DNA of 64,000 nucleotides from Mauremys mutica. Lineage: Eukaryota > Chordata > Testudines > Geoemydidae. Positions 54,693 through 64,000 of the stretch are shown here, piece by piece. The notes below the pieces were generated by a model. That model had not been told where the DNA came from, ran no database searches, and saw only the letters and a list, made by a program, of their open reading frames with translations. Location: positions 33,696,203 through 33,760,202 of the forward strand of contig NC_059084.1 in assembly GCF_020497125.1 (NCBI RefSeq), given 5' to 3'. Within the stretch, counting starts at the first letter, position 1, and every line of letters starts with the position of its first letter. The position numbers and the translations under genes were made by a program.

Positions 54693-54715
54693 CTGAAAGA
54701 GAACATAACAATATA
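54693..54715 (-). promoter_or_regulatory. Probable 3' splice site upstream of OR5 ATG
   Basis: The minus strand has TTATGTTCTCTTTCAG ending 16 bases before the ATG. This decides the start codon. Confidence 0.6.
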
Positions 54716-55843
54716 TTTCAAGATTAATACACCATCAGCAAATAATGCCATAAGTTTCTTTTTTTAGTGTCTTCTGCTGGTCACTAGAGGAATGCAACCC
54801 AAGCTGTAAACTGACAGACAAGTCAATCTCTGTAACAGATTTTTGATCTCCACTAACAGCAGTGTAAAGACACTGTTGTTCTATATGGACACTGAATTTA
54901 TGACATGAAATATCAGGCTAGGTATTCATATGGTATAGACATACAGGTTATATCAGTGTTGAGAACTGCATGGAAAGCACTGGAAGTCCTCTGCAATGCA
55001 CAACAACAATCTTTTATTTTATTTTTGTGTTGGCTTAAAAAAATTGGAGCTGCATAAAGTTGCATGAATTTGTCATGTTCTAGAACAAGGGTCCTCAAAC
55101 TGGGGGTCGTGGCCCCTCAAGGGGTCACAAGGGTATTATGTGAGCGATTGCGAGCTGTCAGCCTCCACCCCCAAACTCTGCTTTGCCTCCAACATTTATA
55201 ATAGTGTTAATTTTTTTTTAAATATGATTTTAATTTATAAGGGGGATTGCACTCAGAGGCTTGCTGTGTGAAAGGGCTCACCAATACAAACATTTGAGAA
55301 CCAGAACATTAAAATATTTGGAAAGCCCATTCAATGTATTCTCTGCAAGGGCGTTTTGTTTGATCCCACCCCATGCTGCCCTGGTCTGCGGAAGGCAAGC
55401 CATGAGCAGCAAACCGTGATTTTAAAGGACCGAGCATTTACATGGTGAACTGGAATGGCCAGAGTTACATTATCAAGAACTCAAAAACAAACCAAAGATA
55501 AAAATTCAGAGGTTTGAAAAGGAAAATTCCCCCGCCTTAGCATACAGGACAATTTAATAGCTAATTAAATGAGTGGGTTAAAAGAAAGCAGCGTGTGCAT
55601 ATAATAGTTGGAGATAGGATACTGCACTGGGTAGATCAATGATCTCATCTGATCTAGCCATCCCTATGGTTCCAAACTATATTCTTCAGGTTGAGATTTC
55701 CAAAAGTGCCTTGGGGAGTGGGGTGCACAGTAAAGAGGCTATGCAAAGCTCAGCCTATACTGATAACCATTGTTAACATCTATCTAGCACTACATTTCCC
55801 AACAGCTCAAGGAGGCAGATCCCTTCTGAAAGGTAAAAAGTGA
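54716..55843. other. OR5 5' flank with a short hAT-like fragment
   Basis: Mostly unrecognised. 55089-55300 begins AGGGTCCTCAAACTGGGGGT and resembles the terminus of a hAT-type interspersed repeat, without a visible second end. No gene. Confidence 0.35.
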
Positions 55844-58800
55844 GGGCATCCTGGCTGGCACACATTCAGGTTAACGGGCTTCAGTGTTCCCTTGCAGTTA
55901 CCTTTTTAATGTTCATAAACCTGGTATGTGCTGAGGTGGTTTAAAGCATAACACAGGTTCTTAGGTTTGCAAATCTGTGAACCCCTCTCTCTCTCTTAGA
56001 TTTTCTAAATTAATTAATTATTATTATTATTATTTGCTGGTCATAATGTGGGAGGGTATCCTCGCCGCCCTCTGCTCATGAGGTTATGTATGTGTCGTGT
56101 AGCACTCTTCTGAACACCAGTTGGAAGGAATTTTTTTTTCTCAGAAGGCATGTAATTTTTTTCAGGTTCACGCTGATTAACACAGAAAACAACATGCAGG
56201 TTACCAGGCTCCACACACACAGATTTAGGGACCATTCCCTCCTTGTTACAAGTTTCCACACTGTCAGTGGGTAACAGAGTTAAATCACCTTCATGCTCTC
56301 CTTGTGCCTGGTCATGCTATCAACCTGGTTAAACAGAGTTGTCATAACCTTACTCAGCAACACACTAGCAACAGGCAAAATAGAAGCACCAGAATCGCCT
56401 GGTCCCTGGGACTTTGCTATGACAGTAACTGGATGCAACCTAGTTACAATGCCAGTGTCCCTAGCAGACACAAACTTAGGGACTTTTCCTTCCTGGGCTT
56501 TTGTTAAATCCAGAACCAACTCTGGTACAACTGAGGGTACGTCTACATTATGGGATTATTCCGAATTTACATAAACCGGTTTCGCAAAACAGATTGTATA
56601 AAATCGAGTGCGCGTGGCCACACTAAACACATTAAATCGGTGGTGTGCGTCCACGGTCCGATGCTAGCGTCGATTTCTGGAGCGTTGCACTGTGGGTAGC
56701 TATTCCGTAGCTATCCCATAGTTCCCGCAGCCTCCCCCGCCCCTTGGAATTTCCGGGTTGAGATCCCAGTGCCTGATGGGGCAAAAATCATTGTCGTGGG
56801 TGGTTCTGGGTAAATGTCGTCAGTCACTCCTTCCTCTGGGAAAGCAACGGCAGACAAGCATTTCGCGCATTTTTTCCCTGGATTGCCCTGGCAGATGCCA
56901 TAGCATGGCAATCATGGAGCCTGTTTTGCCTTTTGTGACTGTCACCGTATGTGTACTAGATGCCGCTGACAGAGGCGATTCAGCAGCGCTACACAGCAGC
57001 ATGCTTTTGCTTTTGCATGACAGCAGAGATGGTTATCAGCCATACTGTACCATCTACCATACCATAAATTGGTAATAAGATGATCATAGTTACCAGTCCT
57101 TTTGCACTGCACCATTTGCTGCTGTCATAAGTGCCCCTAGCTGAGATCAGCCAGGGGCGCAAAAGCCAAAAATGGGTATGACTCCCTGAGTCAATCCCTC
57201 CTTTTTGGTATCTAAAAATAGAATCAGTCCTGCCTAGAATATGGGCAAGTGTACTAGAGAACCACTGTATCATAGAACCAGAGAGCACAGCTGCTCTGTG
57301 TCAGATCCCGCAGAAATTATGAGCTGTATGCTATTCACAGGGGGTGCTCCTGCAACAACCCCACCTGTTGATTCCGTTCTTCCCCCAGCCTTCCTGGGCT
57401 ACCGTAGCATTGTCCCCCCACTTGTGTGATGAAGTAATAAAGAATGCAGGAATAAGACACAATGACTTGTTAGTGAGAAATGAGTGGAAGGCAGCCTCCA
57501 GCTGCTATGATAGTCCAGACAGGACATTAAGCAGTGTGGAGGAGAGGAGCCCAGCATCCCACTGCTAGTCCAGAGGCAATTGAATCTTTGCTTTACACAT
57601 GAAGGGTGGGGACTGATGGAGCTCAGCCCCCTGTTATTATGATGAAGAAGGTTACCAGCCATACTGCACCATCTACCAGGAAAAATTAGGAGCAGGCGCC
57701 CTTGATTGACCTCACTGATGCTAGTCGGCATGGTTACCAGTCCTTTTGCACTGCCCCATGTGCCAATAGGCTGATGATGATGATGGATATCAGCCATATT
57801 GCACCATCAGCCACCCATGGCAGCGGGGGAGCAAGGATGTTGGTGTTGAGTGCGGCAGCATCGCATCTATCTGCAGCATTCATTAAAGATAGGGTGACAT
57901 GTAAAAGAGTCAAGAGAGGATTATTTTCCCTTTCACTTCTGGGGGGGGGGGTTGCGTAAATTGCAGAGCTATGCCCTGAGCCACCGCGGACACTGTGTTT
58001 GACCTAGAAGCATTTGGAGCTCAGCCAATAATGCAAATGATTTTCGGAGACTGCAGGAACTGTGGGATAGCTTGCGTCCTCCAGTCCATGAGCGTCCATT
58101 TGATTCTTTGGCTTTCCGTTACGCTTGTCACGCAGCAGTGCGCTGAGTCCCTGCTATGGGGTCTGTCTGGAGATTTTTTAAAAATGATTTTGAATTTCGT
58201 CTTCTGTAACGGAGCACTGATAGAACAGATTTGCCTGCCCTTACTGCGATCACATCCGCATGGTCCATGCTGGAGCTCTTTCTTTATTTTGATTTTTAAT
58301 TGCATTGCCACACGTGCTGATTGGAGCTCCACGCTGGGCAAACAGGAAATATTCAAAAGTTCGCGGGGCTTTTCCTGTCTACCTGGCCACTGCATCCGAG
58401 TTCAGATTGCTGTCCAGAGCGGTCAGTGGTGCACTGTGGGATACCACCCGGAGGCCAATACCGTCGATCTGCGGCCACACTAACCCTAATCCGATATGGT
58501 AATTCCGATACTAGCGCTACTCCTCTCGTTAGGGAGGAGTACAGAAACCGGTTTAAAGAGCCCTTTATATCGATATAAAGGGCCTCTCAGTGTGGACGGG
58601 TGTGGCGTTAAATCGGTTTTACGCTCCTAAAACCGGTTTAAACGCTTAGTGTAGACCAGGCCTGATAAACTTTCAAGTAATATAAACTGAGAAGCACTTT
58701 ACATCTGCTCCACAGACAAAGAGCTACACACACACACACTTTTGCAGCAGACACACTGCCATTCTTAACAAACAATTGGAGGTATCCTTTCCTTTGTCCC

Positions 58801-59250
58801 AGCATCCATGGCTGATTTCAGACATATACTTGGAAAGTGGGCGACAGCTTTCTTAACAGGCAAGTTGTCACTCCCAACAGATAAATTGCTACTCTCCACA
58901 GATAGTGTCTCATTGCACTGAGCTGCTTTAAGCAAATTACTTCTACCTTATTCAGGCTCATTTTCACAAGCTTCACTTGCCAACAATCTGCTACCTATCA
59001 AAAACCTACCCTTTTCTTCCTCAATTAAAGCTTTAATCTGACTATCACCTTTAATCTGCTCTACAGAAACATGCTCCTGATTAAGAGTTCTCTCTGTGTT
59101 TTATCTAATTCCAGATTCACTTCTGAGATATTAGCCAGACATTCAGAAACTTCATTCACATACAAAGCACTTTTTTGCACAGACAAACAACTATTTTCCT
59201 CAACAGTATCAGTCACAACACTATATTAATGATTATGGGAATTATTATGA
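55844..59250 (-). repeat. Long direct repeat, copy 2 (right of OR5), split by a Harbinger element
   Basis: Matches 49128-50191 and runs on for about 200 bp beyond the point where the other copy is interrupted by the zinc-finger transposon. The minus strand reads MDAGTKERIPPIVC, SARDTGIVTRLHPVTVIAK and METCNKEGMVPKSVCVEPGN. Stops and frame breaks are frequent. A (TTA)n run lies at 56012-56034. Confidence 0.6.
56535..58662. mobile_element. Non-autonomous PIF/Harbinger-type element, 2.1 kb
   Basis: Starts GGGTACGTCTACATTA and ends TAGTGTAGACCAGGCC. The inverted cores GTCTACATTA/GTCTACACTA match, with further inverted AAACCGGTTT words near both ends. The 3-bp duplication TGA (56532-56534, 58663-58665) is the Harbinger signature length. 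Copy 1 of the host repeat has the single TGA at 49838-49840 with no insertion. Its many 60-160 codon frames show no transposase motif. Confidence 0.88.
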
Positions 59251-62069
59251 GTCAATTCTTGATAGAGATTATTATTGATTATTAATATTGCAATGGTCCC
59301 TAGGAGACCTACTCATGGACCAAGACCCATTGCGCTCGGAGCTGTACAAACCCAGAATTGCATGTGGTAAAGTATTGGTAACATTATTCAGTATTGAAGA
59401 TGGAAAGTCCTCAGAAATGTTCTCATTCTTATCACTGAGAGTTTTCCATCACCAAAATTCTTTACAGCATGAACCCATTAATTCTGTCCATGGCCCGGGG
59501 AAAAGACTTGGTGTCATCCAAAAGGAAATGATGCCTTTGTGCAGGTGATGGATGCAGTGACATTTTCTTCCCTGTCCTCAATTATCTATTTTTAACAAAG
59601 ATGAGTATGAAAGGTTTGTTTACCTTAAAGTTGGCATAGAAGAAGCTGGAATCTGTAACTTGACCTCTTCACTTGGAATTTCAGAGAGCAGGATACTGGT
59701 TCTGCCGCCCATCTCTGATCTGCACCCTCTTCACCTATTTTAGTTGTCTCAAGGTACATCTACCCTGCACAGTATTGGCAGAGGCTTGTAGGGTCTGAGT
59801 AGGTACAAGCACAGTGAAGCGCAGTAACGAAACCTGCATGTTCCTGGCTGGACACAGTAGTTGTGCTGAGACCCTAGGTTTGCTTTGCCTTGTATCTCTC
59901 ACCAGAAAATAAATGTCTCTCCTGAGTCATTGTTTACCCTGCAAACACAACAGGTGAATTTTCCCTTGAGACTTGTTTAGATTCTTGAGGTAGACAGTAT
60001 GTAAATAGACTCAAACTTCTTTTGGCCACTCAGGGAATGGACCAGAGAAGGAAAAGCTTCAGAACTAAAAAATCTTTATTATATGAAGTCCGAGACACAG
60101 ACCACGGCCCCACTCTGCTTGGTGCCGTACAAACACAGAAGAAAGAGATGGTCCCTGCCCCAGGCCTCTCTCACTCCGTCCTGTTGAAGGTGGGTGTGAA
60201 ATACTTAGATATTCATTGGACCAAAGAGACAGACTGAGAATTGCGCTCCAGCCCACTGGTTGGGGCACTCGCGTAGGAGCTTGGAGACCCAAGCGCCAGT
60301 CTCCTTGCTGCAATGAATAGTTAGCTATTTCATACTTGTCCGTCACGGCCCGTCTGTGCCCTAAAGCTGTTCTGTGCTCTAGTGCCTGAGCGTACTGCCA
60401 AGGCAGGGTGAGCGTGTGTGGATTATGGCAGGTTGGGTCATTGCTCACGGAGCGCAGAGTTACAGTAGCATTGGCATGTAGCTTTACCCAGCACCTCCTC
60501 ATTAGGAAGAAAGTCCAGGGTGCCAGGAGACAGTGGGAGTGGGAGTCCAGGCTGGTGAAGTTTGCACCTTCCCCTCCTCTTGTCCTTTGGTCAACCAGTG
60601 TGGCAATGACCAACTTTCCTCTCAAAGTCTCTTTCTCTGAGAACCCCAAAGGGAGCGATGGGGCAATAGCCCATCCCCTTACTATCTTGTCTGTCAATTA
60701 GCTCAAATTTCCCACACACCAGTTTTGGTTCATTGACTTGTGCTCTCACGCCGCTCTCATTTACTAGGCACGACCATAACACCGTCCTTGAGTTCTAGCA
60801 AAAGCTTTTGTCTGGACTAATTCAGTCTTTTGTCTCTTCTTTGCATCTTTTTTCCATCCCCAGTTGTTGTTCTTGGTCACCATGATGCTGTATGAACTGT
60901 CACTCACTTCTCCCAGTTGAGCTCACACTGAGGGTAAGTTTGTAGGCCAATTATCACAGACCCTTTGTGAATCCAGCCCTGGGTGGGACTTTTAAAAGCA
61001 TTGAAGTTGCGAACACCTTTTGCAATCAGTGAGTTTGAGGAGCCTCGGTGCTTTGGAAAAACCCACTAGGCATAATCTGTCTGTAAGTGCCCTTGAAATA
61101 ACCTTTGAAATAACTCAAGTGCAGGATTCCCCATTAGGTCCAGGTCCCTGGCACCAACACTTTGGACAAAATTGTGCCAGAAGTAGGTCCCAGAACTGAG
61201 CTCGATGGGCAGGTGCTTTTGGGTACAGCAGAACTGATGCCTAAAATAATTTGTTGTCCAGTTTCCTCCAAGCGCTCATGGCATAACCACAGAGAAGTGG
61301 GTACGGCACTACATAAACACTTCTGTCCTTCTCTTTAACCAGGTTTCCTTACTCCACAGTAGGCCTCACTACATAAAGAGACCCAGCCAGGGGAGCATCT
61401 TACACCAAAAGTAAAAAAGTTTGAAAATCCCTGTGGTTAGCTCCCAGGGGTAGAAAGAGTATTACTGGTCACACAATTATCCCACCTTCATTCAAAACAC
61501 AAACCAAAAAAGCTGCAAATATTATTTTAGCTGGAAATTTACTCCGTTAGGCAGAAATAAATTCTGTGTGAAATTTCTAAGAAATGTGGTGGTGATTTTC
61601 TCATTATTAGAGCTATGCAGGATCAGAATTTTCATTTCATATTGCAGTCAGGGATGAAATCCCAGTGCTTAACTCTTCGAAGGATGCACATAAAATCTAA
61701 AACTGGCTAGAATACAGAGACAGACCAAAATCTTCTTGGACCATGTCTTAAATTTTAAATTCCAAGTTGATTGACTCCATAACATAAGGAATATTTTGTA
61801 ACTGAAATCAGGGGTTTAATCATTATTACTGGCTCTTTACGATTCACTGTGATCTGCCGCCATGTAGAGATCAATAGGAAGGATACAGAAAACATTGTCC
61901 ATATCACCCTTGGCTTCCTCCTAATGCTCATTGTACAAAATGGCCACGCCTTTACCAAACTTTACCCTCTGCTCTCCCTAGCCTCCATGATACAGTATGA
62001 CTGCCCCTTTCCCATCTCTGCAGCCCGCAATGACCCTTGGCCCTGGGTACATTTTTGCTTGTGCAGTCA
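59251..62069. other. Intergenic region paralogous to the OR1 5' flank
   Basis: 59395-62069 aligns with 5680-11140 of unit 1 minus the ERV, palindrome, MITE and CR1 insertions found there. It supplies the empty sites for those insertions. No frame is conserved between the two copies, so no gene is called (including the 210-codon frame at 60065-60697). Confidence 0.6.
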
Positions 62070-62612
62070 GCGCTGTTATAAGGGCTCAGAGAGGAACTGG
62101 GTCAGTCTTTCTCTAGCAGTGGAGAGAGAAGGACCTAGCAGCCTGGGAGAAGGGTACCAGAGGTGGAGCAGTGCTGGGAAAGGGCAAAGGGAGCTGGGGA
62201 ACTCCAGCCTGGTAATCCCCCAGGCTTCAGGCCTTGCTGAAGGCCTCGGAAAGGTACTGTGGCTGCAGAGGGGCAGCCCAGGGATAGGCAAAGGCAGCAG
62301 GTCCTACCCCCTTGCCAATGATGTGTGGCCAGTACAGACTTCAGTCTCCCACAGTGAGCGGGGCTAGATAATAACCACTGAGGCAAAGTGGGGATAGAGG
62401 GTTGAGGGTTCCCCTGGGAAGGGAGACCCAGGCTGTGGATAACTGCTGGGGGCAGAACCCCAAAGTAAAGGGGAACCGGCATCCGGGAGGGACATGGGGG
62501 CCAGAGGTAGACGAGACCCCGGCCTGCAGAGGGCGCTCTGGGCTGGAGAAGAGCTAAGTCCCAAGACGACCAGCAGGAGGTGCCGCACAGGTGAATCTCG
62601 ACCTTGCTACAC
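62070..62612 (+). mobile_element. GC-rich LTR-like interspersed repeat
   Basis: Starts TGTTATAAGGGCTCAG and ends GGTGAATCTCGACC...TACA. It is absent at the paralogous point of unit 1 (about 11145). Its style (TATAAGGGCTC near the start, TG...CA ends) suggests an LTR. No partner and no clear target duplication are seen. Confidence 0.4.
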
Positions 62613-63154
62613 ATGGGAATCGTTCTACCAGTACAACCTCTAACGTGTTCACAGCGAACCAATATCAAGCTCCCTTGGACTGGTATAGCTTCTTCCCCTT
62701 CGGAATGAACTATCCCAATACAGGCAGCTTTACAGCAGTGTTCTCAGTGGTACCCAATGACAGAACATTGCAAGAGAAGACCAGAGCTCTCACTTCAGAT
62801 GCCAGGCAGAAGCCCCGAGCCCAGGCACCCAGAGTGCCGGCAGGAGTTGGGAGGGGCATGAAAGTCCTGAGCCCAGTGCCCCAGCACTGGTTGCAGCCAC
62901 AGGGAGCCAGAAGCTCTGAGTCCGGGCACCCAGAGACGTGACTGGAGCAGAAGCTGCCAAGGCCAAAGCCCTGAGCCCAACACCGAGCTGATGCAGCACA
63001 CTCACTTCTGCATTGCCTCTGCAGGTGCGTCTGATATCCCCACGGAGAGGAAGTCCTGTCCCCAGCCGGGCAGAGAAACAGCTAGGAGGCCCCTACTGGG
63101 TTCTCCTGGCTGGGGGGTCCAGCAGGACGGGGAGATCGGATTTCACGGGGCAGG
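62613..63154. other. Intergenic, no gene
   Basis: 62655-62760 aligns with 11330-11410. The remainder is moderately GC-rich with no recognised feature. Confidence 0.4.
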
Positions 63155-63480
63155 GCTAATTCGATCTAGCCAAAAAAGGCACAACAAGAACCGAGAGCTG
63201 TCAGCTGAAGCCAGAGAAATTCAATTGAGACGTAGGCACACATTTTTGACAGTGAGGGAAACTAGCCACTGGAACAAATTACCCAGGGGAGAGGTGGAGT
63301 CTCTGTTTCCTGGTGTCCTCACGTCACAACTGCCTGTCATTCTGGAAAGTGCCTTTTAGTGACTTACAAGCAATTGGGCTTCATATGGTGCAAAGTGTGT
63401 GAAATTTCATAGCCTGTGAAATAGAGGCCCGATTAGGAGATGGAATTGTTTCATAACCTCTATGAAAAGCTCAGTGTGGG
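63155..63480 (+). mobile_element. CR1/L3-like LINE 3' remnant
   Basis: The plus strand encodes SAEAREIQLRRRHTFLTVRE and TSHWNKLPRGEVESLFPGVL, which resembles the C-terminal W-x-LP-x-V-x-S motif of CR1/L3-type RT ORFs. A non-coding tail follows. Old and short. Confidence 0.5.
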
Positions 63481-63964
63481 GTGCGGAACAGACTCTGCTG
63501 TTTTAATGGGTGGTCTGCTTGCTCCCCAGAATCAATAATGAGCAAGTGGGGTGATCCGGGCTGCAGCTTAAACATCCAGCTGGGCTGGCCCGGGCAGACA
63601 TCAGGCCTGCCAGGGAAAGGTGGGTGTGGCAGTGACTTCACAAAGGCCTTTGGCAGGAACTCAGCCTATTGGGCAAAGATGATGAGGCGTCTGTGACCTC
63701 ACAGAGCTCCCTTGCCAACAGCCGGGCAGGACAGGGATGCGGGGCAGGAAGAACCTCGGAGAGCCCTGCAGCCTTGCTGCAGCAAGCCTTCATCTCGCGG
63801 TCTCTCACTGAGGACCAAGAGACAGTTGCTGTAGAGGAGATTCTGTGCGTGTGTTTTTCATTTCGATGTGGATTTGTTTCAAAGATATTGTCATCTGTGT
63901 AGAAGGTAAGGAAAAAATAGGCTCTAAGTACAAGATAGAGGACTCTATCCTAGCAGATTCAAAG
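63481..63964. other. Intergenic, no gene
   Basis: Two short frames (71 and 77 codons) show no recognisable motif. Confidence 0.35.
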
Positions 63965-64000
63965 GCATCACCACCCTCCTAGTGAAAAAGTTTTTGCTAA
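63965..64000 (-). mobile_element. CR1 LINE fragment running off the window
   Basis: CACCACCCTCCTAGTGAAAA is the same antisense CR1 text as 232-256, so a minus-strand CR1 begins here and continues outside the window. Confidence 0.75.

Noticed and set aside
57995..58483. 162-codon frame inside the Harbinger-type element
   Set aside because: No transposase or Myb-like motif is seen, and the opposite strand is open as well.
56535..58662. Possibility that the element encodes an intact transposase
   Set aside because: None of the Harbinger catalytic boxes seen at 19336-20294 can be found here.
60065..60697. 210-codon minus-strand frame
   Set aside because: The paralogous sequence at 7980-8430 does not keep the frame over the same extent, and no domain is recognisable.
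1..64000. CRISPR array, operon or prokaryotic defence system
   Set aside because: No regularly spaced repeats of that type. The gene content and repeats are those of a vertebrate genome.

Overview
The window looks like nuclear DNA of a turtle, probably a cryptodire. It is a stretch of an olfactory receptor (OR) gene cluster packed with transposable elements. The evidence is the mix of CR1 LINEs with ATTCTATGATTCTATGA-type 3' ends, Penelope-like, PIF/Harbinger, hAT and Gypsy elements, interspersed TG tracts, and single-exon class II OR genes. A crocodilian or other sauropsid is not formally excluded. There are no prokaryotic features, and I recognise no tRNA or rRNA gene.

Host genes. Five OR loci lie on the minus strand, spaced about 11-12 kb apart once a 5.5 kb Gypsy insertion is discounted. 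OR1 (1719-2665) is a pseudogene with a 1-nt deletion in TM7 and a lost stop codon. OR2 (13288-14238) is intact. OR3 (29869-30818) has one lesion, a 1-nt loss in a homopolymer. OR4 (41751-42699) is a pseudogene with several lesions. OR5 (53726-54676) is intact and the most divergent. Four of the five keep a splice acceptor a few bases upstream of the ATG, as expected for an OR coding exon behind a non-coding 5' exon.

Layout. OR1-OR4 sit in tandem units that begin with a conserved segment downstream of the OR 3' end (about 965, 12827, 28945 and 41376) and continue through OR, AT-rich, GC-rich and unique-looking blocks. Unit similarity is mosaic. The left ends pair 1 with 3 and 2 with 4. The right flanks pair 2 with 3, and 1 with the region beyond OR5 (59.3-62.8 kb).

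Mobile elements. The main ones are a Gypsy element with two 827-bp LTRs, a 5-bp target duplication and the unusual order protease-integrase-RT-RNase H (22890-28361); a solo LTR of a related family nested in a CR1 (4431-5252); three palindromic Penelope-like insertions (7529-7645, 18485-18697, 43012-44210); a PIF/Harbinger transposase remnant (18460-20753) and a separate 2.1 kb Harbinger-type element with a visible empty site (56535-58662); hAT-type elements (9734-10104, 34774-37183 and others); a tRNA-Pro-primed ERV 5' fragment (5947-7240); and a zinc-finger/DDE-like transposon remnant with terminal inverted repeats that I cannot place in a named superfamily (about 50192-52696).

The ORs are the only host genes I can support. 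The rest is transposon-derived or unrecognised intergenic DNA. The paralogous units act as internal controls, because many insertions can be checked against an empty copy elsewhere in the same window.
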